The notes beneath the pieces are model-generated. The model was given only the letters and a program-made list of their open reading frames with translations. It had not been told where the DNA came from and ran no database searches. The position numbers and the translations under genes were made by a program. DNA of 64,000 nucleotides, from the NCBI RefSeq assembly GCF_017874475.1, contig NZ_JAGGLO010000001.1, positions 496,001 to 560,000 on the forward strand. The letters run 5' to 3'. Below are positions 1-7,920 of the stretch, in pieces. The DNA is from Anaerococcus degeneri. GTDB taxonomy: Bacteria > Bacillota > Clostridia > Tissierellales > Peptoniphilaceae. Positions within the stretch are counted from its first letter, which is position 1. Each line of letters starts with the position of its first letter.

Positions 1-416
1 TTTTCAGTTTTTGTTAAGTCTATAAATCTTCCGGCTTTAATATTACTAGATTTTTCTTCAACTTTATTTTCAATATCTTTTACTTCAGACTTCACTTCTT
101 CTGAAACTTCTACAGCCTTAGCCTCTGCTTTTTCTGCTGCTGATTTAACATCATCAGTAATTTCTTCAGTCTTATCTTCTAGTTTTTCTACTCCAGATTT
201 GACTTCTTCTTTAACTTCATCAAACTTTTCTACTATTTTGTCAATTAAGTTGTTGTTTTTATTTACTTCATTGAACTTATTAAATTCTTCGTTAGTCTTA
301 TCGTCACTATTTGAATTACTATTATCATTAGTTAATTCTTGACCAGATTCTCTTATGACTTCTTTGTTTTCATGTTCTTCAGATTTTTTCTTTTTCCTTT
401 TAAAAAAATTAAACAT
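1..416 (-). CDS. Acidic, coiled-coil-rich protein, N-terminal 138 residues only (possibly FtsY N-domain)
   Basis: The frame opens with ATG at 416 behind AAGGAG and stays open to the window edge, so the C-terminus is missing. The visible part starts with a short hydrophobic/basic stretch (MFNFFKRKKKK). A long, very acidic low-complexity region follows, rich in Glu, Lys, Asn and Asp, with repeated VKEEV/VKSEV-like heptads. It lies 9 bp after priA and is probably last in the gmk-rpoZ-coaBC-priA operon. A basic tip plus an acidic repetitive region is what the poorly conserved A-domain of the SRP receptor FtsY looks like, but the diagnostic NG GTPase domain would lie outside the window. The family is therefore unproven. 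Another membrane-associated coiled-coil protein is equally possible. Confidence 0.6.
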   Translation of the reverse strand, partial: MFNFFKRKKKKSEEHENKEVIRESGQELTNDNSNSNSDDKTNEEFNKFNEVNKNNNLIDKIVEKFDEVKEEVKSGVEKLEDKTEEITDDVKSAAEKAEAKAVEVSEEVKSEVKDIENKVEEKSSNIKAGRFIDLTKTE

Positions 417-425
417 ACCGACTCC

Positions 426-2792
426 TTAATTAATATTCACAGGATTTAATGCAACAATAAATGATGTATCATTGTATTTATTGATTAAAGAATTCCTAAC
501 CCTGCTTATAACATCTCTACAAATATCAAGGTCCTTGTCACTAACCTTCACAAGAATATTATACCTGTATTTGTTATTTATTCTTGATATTTTGCAAGGA
601 TTTGGACCTATTATTTCAACATTTAAATTAGATTTCATTAAATTTTTCAGCTCAGTAGTAAATTCTCTAGAAATATCTATGGTCTTTACCCTATTTTCAT
701 TTATAATTTTTATCGTAATTATATTTTTAAAAGGTGGGTATGAAAAAGCCTCTCTAATTTTAAGCTCATTAGCAAAAAAACTTTCATAATCATTTTCCTT
801 AACAGCCTGAATTACGAAATTTTCAGGTTTATAGGTTTGAATTATAGCCCTTCCCGGCTTATTAGCTCTACCCGCCCTGCCCGCTACTTGGGTTAAAAGT
901 TGAAAACTTGTTTCTTGGGCAGAAAAATCTCCCACATTCAAAGAAAGATCTGCAGATATTATCCCAACTAAGGTTACATTTTCAAAATCAAGGCCTTTAG
1001 CAATCATTTGTGTTCCTAGTAGGATATCAATCTTTCCTTCCTTCATAGACCTATACATGTGGTCATACTTTGCCTTGTTAGTTGCTATCATTGAATCCAT
1101 TCTAAAAATATTTGCGTCTGGGAAAAATTGCCTTACTTCTTCTTCAAGCTTTTCTGTACCTGCTCCAAATTCTTTAATCTTTTTTGAATGGCAGTTTGGG
1201 CATACTCTTACTTGATTTTTGGTCCTCCCGCAGTAGTGACATACAAGTTTGTCAACATTTTTGTGGTAAGTCATAGCTACATCACAGGCTTCACATTTTA
1301 CAACATATCCGCAGGCTCTACAAAAGGTGAATGAATCATGACCTATTTTGTTTAAAAATAAAATCGTCTGTTCTTTATTTGAAAGATTTTTCCTAATTTC
1401 TTCTTGCAGTTTGTATGAAAGCATAGAGTAATTTGAATTTTTTAGCTCTTCTCTCATATCAACCAAATTAATATCTGGCATAGTATTATTAACCCTAGTT
1501 CTTAGGTGCAAGAGATCTAGTTTTCCATCCTTTACTTCCTTCATAGTTTCAATTGAAGGAGTCGCTGAAGCCATAATCAGCTTGCAAGAATGGTAAAACG
1601 CTCTGTATTTTGCAATTTCTCTTGTATGGTACTTGGGGTCTTTTGATGATATATAAGAATTATCATGCTCTTCATCTATAATAATAGCTCCAAGATTATC
1701 AAATGGTGCAAAAATGGCTGATCTTGCTCCAATGGCAATTTTAACTTCACCATTTTTTATCATCATCCATTGGTTGAATTTTTCTTTAGGAGTGAGCCTT
1801 GAATGAATTATTGCAATTTTTTCATTAAATCTACCTGAAAATCTCTCAATAGTTTGTGGAGTTAGAGAAATTTCAGGAACTAGTATAATTGCTTCTTTTC
1901 CTTGTTTTATAACTTCTTCGACAACCTGTAAAAATATCTCAGTTTTCCCAGATCCTGTTACCCCAAACAATAAAAATTGCCCCTTATCTTTACTAAGAAT
2001 AGTTTTAAAAGCTTTTTCTTGGTCTTCGTTTAATGAGTGTTTATCATATCTGTTTGTATCTAACTTAATCTCCTTATTAGCCTCTTTTTGAATTTCCTCA
2101 ACTATATCTTTTTCAATAAGAGATCTTAATGAAGATAAGGAAGAGGAAGTATTTTTAAGTAGATCACTCTGCTTAGTTTGTCCATGATATTTTAGATAAT
2201 CAATAATTTTCTTTTGTTTTTTGGCATTCTTTGCTAGTTTAATATTAGAATTTTTTATTTTTATATAAGTATCATAAGTAATTTTTATTTTATCACTTGC
2301 TTCATACAAGACCTTAAGCTTCTTATCTTCAACTAATTTATTTAATATTTCCAGGCTATTCGGAAATTTATTTAATATTTCCTCCTTACTTCTCTCAATT
2401 TGTAAATAATTAAGTATTTCATTATCTTCTTTTGAATTCGCCAAATAAAAAGTTTTTATTTTATCAATACTAGTAGGTGGCAGAACTTGTTTAAATGATA
2501 GCTGGATTGGAGAAAGATATTCTTTTGACATAAAAAATGCCAGGTCTAATAATTCGTCACTAACTAGTTTATTTTCATCAATTATTGATATTATATCTTT
2601 GATCTCATAGTCGGCTTCAAAATCTCCTAAAATTTCATAAACAAAAGCAACGACAGTCTTATTTCCCTTACCAAAAGGAACTAAGACCCTCATTGCTCTT
2701 TGTAATTTATTATTTAATTTTTCTGGAATATGATAGGTAAAAGATCTATTTAAAAATCTGCTTTTGCTATCAATAATTACTTTTGCGTACAA
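426..2792 (-). CDS. priA: Primosomal protein N' (replication restart helicase PriA)
   Basis: PriA is the 3'-5' superfamily 2 helicase that recognises stalled forks and reloads the replicative helicase. The protein has 788 residues, normal for the family. It shows an N-terminal 3'-DNA-binding domain, Walker A GVTGSGKTE at about 277-285, the DEEH box at 373-376, and an SAT-type motif (MASATPS). Near residue 490-540 there are eight cysteines in CxxC pairs that form the two-zinc site. The late helicase motif GTQMIAKGLDF and a QVAGRAGR motif VI are present. The start lies 4 bp after the coaBC stop, which indicates cotranscription. gmk-rpoZ-coaBC-priA is a common Firmicute order. No domain is missing. 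Confidence 0.97.
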   Translation of the reverse strand: MYAKVIIDSKSRFLNRSFTYHIPEKLNNKLQRAMRVLVPFGKGNKTVVAFVYEILGDFEADYEIKDIISIIDENKLVSDELLDLAFFMSKEYLSPIQLSFKQVLPPTSIDKIKTFYLANSKEDNEILNYLQIERSKEEILNKFPNSLEILNKLVEDKKLKVLYEASDKIKITYDTYIKIKNSNIKLAKNAKKQKKIIDYLKYHGQTKQSDLLKNTSSSLSSLRSLIEKDIVEEIQKEANKEIKLDTNRYDKHSLNEDQEKAFKTILSKDKGQFLLFGVTGSGKTEIFLQVVEEVIKQGKEAIILVPEISLTPQTIERFSGRFNEKIAIIHSRLTPKEKFNQWMMIKNGEVKIAIGARSAIFAPFDNLGAIIIDEEHDNSYISSKDPKYHTREIAKYRAFYHSCKLIMASATPSIETMKEVKDGKLDLLHLRTRVNNTMPDINLVDMREELKNSNYSMLSYKLQEEIRKNLSNKEQTILFLNKIGHDSFTFCRACGYVVKCEACDVAMTYHKNVDKLVCHYCGRTKNQVRVCPNCHSKKIKEFGAGTEKLEEEVRQFFPDANIFRMDSMIATNKAKYDHMYRSMKEGKIDILLGTQMIAKGLDFENVTLVGIISADLSLNVGDFSAQETSFQLLTQVAGRAGRANKPGRAIIQTYKPENFVIQAVKENDYESFFANELKIREAFSYPPFKNIITIKIINENRVKTIDISREFTTELKNLMKSNLNVEIIGPNPCKISRINNKYRYNILVKVSDKDLDICRDVISRVRNSLINKYNDTSFIVALNPVNIN

Positions 2793-2796
2793 ATTA

Positions 2797-3969
2797 TCAC
2801 CTTAATAGATCTAATATTTTATTTGCCAGCTGGCTTTTAGGCATAATATCCAAGTTAATTATTTGATCCTCAGAAATTATTGATGCAACATTTGTGTCTA
2901 CATCAAAACCTGCTCCCCATTTGGTTAAATCATTAGCAATAATATAGTCTAAATTTTTCTTAGATAGTTTTCTCTTTGCATTAGCAATCAAATCATCAGT
3001 TTCTGCAGCAAAACCAATAATAGTTTGGTCTTTTTTTATTGATCCAAAATATTTTATTATATCAATATTTTCGATTAATTCTAAGCTTAAATTAGAACCA
3101 TCTTTTTTAATTTTTCTGTCACTTGGATTTGAAACCTTATAATCAACAGGTGCTGCAGACATTATTAGGGCATCAGAATTTTTAAACTCTCTTTCAATTG
3201 CATCTTTCATTTCAGAATTAGTTTTAATTTCTATTCTTTTGACACCATTAACCTTAAGAGGGTTTACTGGACCAGAAATCAAAACAACTTCTGCACCACG
3301 CTTCCTAGCTTCATTAGCTATATTATAACCCATCTTACCACTAGAATTATTGGTTATGTACCTAACAAAATCAATTGGTTCTACAGTTGGACCAGCTGTC
3401 ACAATAATTTTTTTGCCTAAGAGATCTTTTTCTGTAAAATAATCATCAAGAAAATCTACAATCTCCTCAGGCTCTTCAAGCCTTCCATCCCCTATTGTAT
3501 TACAAGCCAAAAGACCTGGTTCTGGTTTTATAATCCTAACCCCATCTTCACTTAAAATTTGAATATTTCTTTGTGTGGCCTTTGCCTTAAGCATATTGGT
3601 GTTCATAGCAGGTGCTATTACAACATCCTTATCAAAGGCAAGATAGGTTGACAAAAGAAAATTATCAGCTATTCCATGAGCCATCTTCGCAATTGTATTA
3701 GCACTAGCTGGAGCTAGTAGCATCAAATCCGCCCATTTGGCAAGCTCTATGTGATGAACTTCTTCATGATGGCCAGTGAATAAATCTGTATAAACCATGC
3801 ATCTTCCCATTGTTTCAAAACTAATAGGATTTACAAATTCTGTTGCAGACTTAGTCATAATTATCTTAAGATTTACATTTCTTTTCTTAAGGCGAGAACA
3901 TAAGTCTAAAACCTTATAAGCAGCAATTCCTCCACTTACACCTAGGAGTATGTTTTTATTTTCTAACAT
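2797..3969 (-). CDS. coaBC: Bifunctional phosphopantothenoylcysteine decarboxylase / phosphopantothenate-cysteine ligase
   Basis: The enzyme makes 4'-phosphopantetheine for coenzyme A: the CoaB half joins cysteine to phosphopantothenate and the CoaC half decarboxylates the product. The 390 residues hold an N-terminal flavoprotein CoaC domain (about 1-180) with GVSGGIAAYK, PAMNTNM and the catalytic-cysteine flap LACNTIGDGRLEEP. The CoaB domain (about 185-390) has VTAGPTVEPID, a GFAAET segment and the NDLTKWGAGF region. The flap reads ACN rather than the usual ACG, while the active-site Cys is kept. It starts 4 bp after rpoZ. The CoA product feeds the AcpS domain encoded at 21.3-22.4 kb, which puts phosphopantetheine on acyl carrier protein. 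Confidence 0.96.
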   Translation of the reverse strand: MLENKNILLGVSGGIAAYKVLDLCSRLKKRNVNLKIIMTKSATEFVNPISFETMGRCMVYTDLFTGHHEEVHHIELAKWADLMLLAPASANTIAKMAHGIADNFLLSTYLAFDKDVVIAPAMNTNMLKAKATQRNIQILSEDGVRIIKPEPGLLACNTIGDGRLEEPEEIVDFLDDYFTEKDLLGKKIIVTAGPTVEPIDFVRYITNNSSGKMGYNIANEARKRGAEVVLISGPVNPLKVNGVKRIEIKTNSEMKDAIEREFKNSDALIMSAAPVDYKVSNPSDRKIKKDGSNLSLELIENIDIIKYFGSIKKDQTIIGFAAETDDLIANAKRKLSKKNLDYIIANDLTKWGAGFDVDTNVASIISEDQIINLDIMPKSQLANKILDLLR

Positions 3970-3973
3970 ATTA

Positions 3974-4159
3974 TTACTTTTTTCTTACTTTACCCTCAAT
4001 AACCTCATTTAAGGCTTGAGTTACTGGTTTAGCCTCTAAATGTTTAGTTAAAGGTGCAGATCCATTTACAATTCTTCTTGCTCTTTTAGCGCACATCATG
4101 CAAATTTCATACCTACTTGGGCTAACTTCAGATAATGTTTTAAATGATGGATTTTTCAT
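3974..4159 (-). CDS. rpoZ: RNA polymerase omega subunit
   Basis: The 61-residue protein carries the omega signature SRYEICMMCAKRARRIVNGS, in which SRYxxxxxxAKRARxI is the conserved core that clamps the beta' C-terminus during polymerase assembly. It is short for the family (usually 65-90), as is common in Firmicutes. Two cysteines (MMCA) replace the usual hydrophobic residues. The ATG shares a base with the gmk stop (TAATG), so translation is probably coupled. gmk-rpoZ-coaBC-priA is a recurrent neighbourhood, which supports the call despite the small size. Confidence 0.93.
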   Translation of the reverse strand: MKNPSFKTLSEVSPSRYEICMMCAKRARRIVNGSAPLTKHLEAKPVTQALNEVIEGKVRKK

Positions 4160-4758
4160 TAATCCTCCTCAAATACTAAATTTTCTTCCCTAAATACCTT
4201 ATGTTTTTCCGCATTTATTATTTCATTAACAGATGTTATGGCAGAATTTAGGTGGTCATTAACAACTATATAATCGTAATCCTTGATATACTGTAGCTCT
4301 TTTTTAGCATTATTCATCCTAATTTTAATATCTTCGTCAGTCTCTGTACCTCGTCCTACGATTCTTTTCTTTAATTCCTTAAGACTTGGTGGAGCTAAAA
4401 AAATAAAGACTCCATTATCAGTATTTTTCTTGATATTTAGAGCTCCTTGTACATCTATTTCTAGTATTACGATTTTGCCTTCGTTTATCTTTTTTTCTAC
4501 GAATTCTTTGGGTGTTCCATAATAATTGTTATGGACTTGAGCATATTCAAGGAATTTATCTTCAGCGATCATTTTTTCAAACTGATCGTGATCTAAATAA
4601 AAATAGCTAACTCCCTCTATCTCTCCATCCCTTTTCTTTCTAGTGGTGGCAGATACAGAATATACTAAGTTTGTTTGGGTGTTCATCAAATCATGAAGAA
4701 CAGTACCTTTACCGACTCCAGACGGTCCTGATATTACTAATAAAAATCCCTTTTTCAT
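4159..4758 (-). CDS. gmk: Guanylate kinase
   Basis: The enzyme phosphorylates GMP/dGMP to GDP/dGDP with ATP. The P-loop GPSGVGKG is at residues 11-18. The GMP-binding region includes SATTRKKRDGEIEGVSYFYL, and a lid with IVGRGTETDEDIKIR follows. I chose ATG at 4758 (199 residues). An in-frame GTG one codon upstream (4761) directly abuts the GGGGGAG ribosome binding site, while the ATG has better spacing. It is the first gene of the operon, and a promoter candidate (TTGAAG, 16 bp, TAAAAT) lies just upstream. Confidence 0.96.
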   Translation of the reverse strand: MKKGFLLVISGPSGVGKGTVLHDLMNTQTNLVYSVSATTRKKRDGEIEGVSYFYLDHDQFEKMIAEDKFLEYAQVHNNYYGTPKEFVEKKINEGKIVILEIDVQGALNIKKNTDNGVFIFLAPPSLKELKKRIVGRGTETDEDIKIRMNNAKKELQYIKDYDYIVVNDHLNSAITSVNEIINAEKHKVFREENLVFEED

Positions 4759-4778
4759 CACTCCCCCTTATCTTATTC

Positions 4779-4806
4779 ATTTTACTTTTATATGTTTTTA
4801 CTTCAA
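4779..4806 (-). promoter_or_regulatory. Promoter candidate for gmk-rpoZ-coaBC-priA
   Basis: On the minus strand a TTGAAG -35 (4806-4801) is followed, after 16 bp, by a TAAAAT -10 (4784-4779), about 20 bp before the gmk start. It lies back to back with the rqcH promoter, whose -10 TATAAT is at 4830-4835 on the plus strand. The call rests on consensus matching only. Confidence 0.5.
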
Positions 4807-4851
4807 GTATCATGTTTGATGGCAAAGAGTATAATATAACTGAGGTGAATT

Positions 4852-6594
4852 ATGAGTTTTGACGGAATAGTAACAAGAAAAATAGTAAACGAACTCAAAA
4901 GTGAAGTTCTTGGTGGGAAAATCCAAAAAATATCCCAACCATCAAAAAACGACTTAGTTTTTAACATATATTCAATGGGTAAGTCAGTAAAATTATTGTT
5001 AAGTGCAAATAATAATGAGGCAAGAATAAATTTGACTGAAAAAAAATATGAAAATCCTGAAAAACCTGATAATTTTTGCATGGTTTTAAGAAAACATATT
5101 GGTCAAGGAAAGATTTTGGATATAAAACAATACGGACTTGACAGAGTTGTGGAATTTTCCATAGGGTCAATTGATGAAATGGGCTTTGATACCAGCAAAA
5201 AATTGATAATTGAAATTATGGGCAGACATTCAAATATTATCTTAACCGACGATAACTATAAAATTATTGATGCAATTAAGAGAGTAAATGACCAAATGTC
5301 TTCAGTTAGGCAAATTTTTCCATCCCTTCCCTATCAAAGAATCGAAAGTGAAAAAATTGATATAAGTGATGCTGACTTTAAAGCAGATATATTTGCTATT
5401 AGCCCAAGGATACCTAATGGTATTGAGCCTTATAAGGTCTTTTATAGCTATTATGAGGGATTTTCTCCTATTATTGGTAGGGAACTTATCCATAGGGCTA
5501 AGATTGATCCTAGGATAAATTGGGGACTTGTGAGCGAATCTGATAAAAACGAATTAAATCATTTACTCCTTAAGTTAAGAAATGATATTCTGGAAAATAA
5601 ATTGGGTGCCTATGATTATAGGGATGAAAGAAAAATTAAAGAATACCATACTCTTAAATTAACCCACTTAAATTTTAGTGAAAACTCCTATGATTTAATG
5701 AGTAAGGCCATAGATGATTTTTATTCTATAAATAAATCAAATGATAGATTAGACCAAGCTAAGGCAAATATTATAAAAATAATTAACAATCATAAAAAAG
5801 CTGTAAGTAAAAAGATAAGTATTTTAAATACTAATATTTCGAAGAAAAATCAAGCAGAAAACGCAAAGAAAAATGCAGACCTATTAGCAGCTAACCTATA
5901 CAGGATTGAAGAAAAAGCCAAGGAAATTACCCTAGAAGACTTTTATAATCAAAATAAGCCGGTAAAAATATCCCTAAATCCAATGAAAACTCCTTGGGAG
6001 AATATAAACGATTACTATAATAGGTCTAAAAAGATAAAAACATCAATTGTTTACGCTCAAAAAGATTTACCAAAGCAAGAAAATCTTCTATCCTACTTAG
6101 ATCAATTAGAGGACTTTATTACAAGAGTAAAATCTATTTCAGATTTAGAAGAAATTAGAGAAGAAATGATTGACAATAAGTTGATAAAGAAAAAAAATAA
6201 AGACAAGAAAAAATCTAAACCTTCTAAGCCCCTTCATTATAAAACTGAAAACGGAGCTGACATATATGTCGGAAAAAATTCAAAACAAAATGACTATATT
6301 ACTCTAAAAGTTGCTAGGAAGGATGACCTCTGGTTTCACGTTAAGGATAGCCCAGGTAGCCATGTAATATTAAAAGCTGATAAGTTTTACGATGATGATA
6401 TAATGGTAGCCGCCTATCTTGCTGCACTTAACTCATCACTTTCTAATGATAAAAAAGTGGATGTAGACTATACAGAAAAGAAGAATGTTAATAAAGCTAA
6501 GGGTGCCAAAGATGGAATGGTTTACTATGAAAATTTTTCAACCATAAGAGTTGATCTAGACCAAAAGATTGACTTCAAGCTTGAACACCTATAA
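4852..6594 (+). CDS. rqcH: Rqc2 homologue RqcH, NFACT-family ribosome quality control factor
   Basis: RqcH binds stalled 50S-peptidyl-tRNA complexes and recruits alanyl-tRNA to add C-terminal Ala tails that mark nascent chains for degradation. Older annotations call it fibronectin-binding protein (FbpA/PavA). The 580 residues start with the NFACT-N signature (MSFDGIVTRKIVNEL). They carry the Asp97-Arg98 pair (GLDRVV) needed for tRNA recruitment in B. subtilis RqcH, at exactly those positions. A lysine-rich coiled-coil middle region (about 300-450) follows, and then the C-terminal NFACT-R domain (ARKDDLWFHVKDSPGSHVIL). It has a GAGGTG ribosome binding site and a TATAAT -10 at 4830. The gene is monocistronic, ended by the hairpin at 6602-6637. 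Confidence 0.94.
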   Translation: MSFDGIVTRKIVNELKSEVLGGKIQKISQPSKNDLVFNIYSMGKSVKLLLSANNNEARINLTEKKYENPEKPDNFCMVLRKHIGQGKILDIKQYGLDRVVEFSIGSIDEMGFDTSKKLIIEIMGRHSNIILTDDNYKIIDAIKRVNDQMSSVRQIFPSLPYQRIESEKIDISDADFKADIFAISPRIPNGIEPYKVFYSYYEGFSPIIGRELIHRAKIDPRINWGLVSESDKNELNHLLLKLRNDILENKLGAYDYRDERKIKEYHTLKLTHLNFSENSYDLMSKAIDDFYSINKSNDRLDQAKANIIKIINNHKKAVSKKISILNTNISKKNQAENAKKNADLLAANLYRIEEKAKEITLEDFYNQNKPVKISLNPMKTPWENINDYYNRSKKIKTSIVYAQKDLPKQENLLSYLDQLEDFITRVKSISDLEEIREEMIDNKLIKKKNKDKKKSKPSKPLHYKTENGADIYVGKNSKQNDYITLKVARKDDLWFHVKDSPGSHVILKADKFYDDDIMVAAYLAALNSSLSNDKKVDVDYTEKKNVNKAKGAKDGMVYYENFSTIRVDLDQKIDFKLEHL

Positions 6595-6601
6595 AAAAAT
6601 A

Positions 6602-6637
6602 AAAAAACCGGCTCTTTATTTCAAGATCCGGTTTTTT
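6602..6637. terminator. Bidirectional terminator between rqcH and hup
   Basis: A 10-bp perfect stem (AAAAAACCGG / CCGGTTTTTT) extends inward with TCT/AGA around an internal mismatch. The A and T runs on its flanks give a U-tail to transcripts from both sides. It lies 8 bp after the rqcH stop and 15 bp before the hup stop. Confidence 0.9.
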
Positions 6638-6651
6638 AAAATTCTAATTTA

Positions 6652-6930
6652 TTATTTGTTAACAGCTTCTTTAAGAGTTTTACCAGCTTTGAATACTGGA
6701 GCTTTAGAAGCAGGGATTTGGATTACTTCTTCTGGTTTTCTTGGGTTTCTACCTTCTCTAGCTTTTCTATCTCTAACTTCGAAAGTACCAAAACCAACAA
6801 GTTGAACTTTGTCACCAGCTACAAGTGCTTCTTCTACTGTTTCTAAAAATGCGTTAAGTGCTTTTTCAGATTCAACTTTTTTAAGACCACTTTTTTCTGA
6901 TATGCTATTTAATAATTCTGATTTATTCAT
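6652..6930 (-). CDS. hup: HU-family DNA-binding protein
   Basis: This is a 92-residue histone-like protein that dimerises and bends DNA in the nucleoid. It begins MNKSELLNSISEKSG, a typical HU helix 1. It has the GDKVQLVGFGTFEVRDRKAR saddle strand and the arm motif GRNPRKPEEVIQIPASKAPVFKAGKTLK, including the intercalating proline (NPRKP). It has a TAGGAGG ribosome binding site and its own promoter (TTGATT, 17 bp, TATAAT) at 7005-6977. It is monocistronic, bounded by the terminator shared with rqcH. Confidence 0.97.
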   Translation of the reverse strand: MNKSELLNSISEKSGLKKVESEKALNAFLETVEEALVAGDKVQLVGFGTFEVRDRKAREGRNPRKPEEVIQIPASKAPVFKAGKTLKEAVNK

Positions 6931-6976
6931 ATTTCCTCCTATAAATCAACATGTATTCTGTTTAACTCTAAGATTG

Positions 6977-7005
6977 ATTATACATAACAAATTCAATAAA
7001 ATCAA
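6977..7005 (-). promoter_or_regulatory. hup promoter
   Basis: TTGATT (-35, 7005-7000), a 17-bp spacer and a perfect TATAAT (-10, 6982-6977) lie on the minus strand, 47 bp upstream of the hup ATG. The -35 overlaps the last codons region of the upstream lipoprotein gene, so hup can be expressed separately. Confidence 0.65.
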
Positions 7006-7011
7006 GCATTT

Positions 7012-7920
7012 TCATATAAATACCTTTATTTTACTAGATTTTACTAATTTATTTAGATATTGTTCGTAAGCATCCTTAAGATATTTGTCTTTTGTATGCA
7101 TCAAAAGTTCATTTTCATTCTCATTATATGAGTTAATCATAAGAATCATATACTTACCGTCATGTTCAAATATTTCACTAATCTTATCTTTCTCATTCAT
7201 TTTAGATTCTACAAGCAAGGGATCATCTTTATAAACAAAATCTGAATTTATGATTTTGTAGTTTCTAACTGGATTCTTTAAAGCTTCTCTAAAATCAACT
7301 TGGTTTTTTATACTAGCTTTAGTTTTTTCAGCTCCATCCTTATTATCAAACACTAATACATTGTACTTATACAATATATGAAGGTCATCATTTGCCTTAT
7401 AATATTCTAATATTTCTGAATCTTTGATTTTATTATGAGTTAGAAAATAATCGTAGTGAATTTTCCTAATTGAGTCGTTAAAAATCACATCGGAGAAATC
7501 TCCTTCACTAATATTTAAGGCCTTCATATTTGCCTTCAATGAATTTTTATCGCCCAATTCTTTTTCCATATCACTTCTTATTTTGTTGGCTGTATTATCA
7601 TCAATTTCTATTTTTTTCTTAGCCAGATCATTGAGCATGACCTGGTCTTTTATCATTGAATCAAGTAAGTCATCCCTTAGAAGATCTTTATTAGTCTTTC
7701 CCTTAGAATTTTTATTTTCTAAGTAAGAGTCGCCGTACTTTTTAGAATAAAATGTCAGATAAAACTCCAACTCCTTATCAAACATTTCTTTGTCTATTGC
7801 TTCGCCATCTACCAATGCTATTGCATTTTCATTGGCGTTATTTTTTTTACAAGAAGAAAAAATAATTAGGCAAAGGCTTAAAGATAATAAACTAATTATT
7901 ATCTTTTTTATCTTTTTCAT
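7012..7920 (-). CDS. SurA-N/PpiC-like chaperone lipoprotein (degenerate isomerase domain)
   Basis: This is a predicted extracytoplasmic lipoprotein. From the ATG at 7920 it begins MKKIKKIIISLLSLSLCL and reaches the lipobox IFSSC. The open frame continues 32 Lys-rich codons further upstream inside prsA, and I rejected that start. A SurA-N-like segment (ALVDGEAIDKEMFDKELEF, long helices with a DxVMLNDLAKKK stretch) matches the N-terminal chaperone domain of PrsA. The region where a PpiC isomerase should sit lacks the HIL...GG.LG..f..GQM..F signature, so catalysis is doubtful. The first 29 bp overlap the end of prsA in another frame, suggesting translational coupling. It is probably a diverged PrsA paralogue acting as a membrane-anchored holdase. 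Confidence 0.75.
   Translation of the reverse strand: MKKIKKIIISLLSLSLCLIIFSSCKKNNANENAIALVDGEAIDKEMFDKELEFYLTFYSKKYGDSYLENKNSKGKTNKDLLRDDLLDSMIKDQVMLNDLAKKKIEIDDNTANKIRSDMEKELGDKNSLKANMKALNISEGDFSDVIFNDSIRKIHYDYFLTHNKIKDSEILEYYKANDDLHILYKYNVLVFDNKDGAEKTKASIKNQVDFREALKNPVRNYKIINSDFVYKDDPLLVESKMNEKDKISEIFEHDGKYMILMINSYNENENELLMHTKDKYLKDAYEQYLNKLVKSSKIKVFI

Noticed and set aside
4759-4761. GTG as the gmk start
   Set aside because: The ribosome binding site GGGGGAG touches it, so the next codon ATG is better placed.
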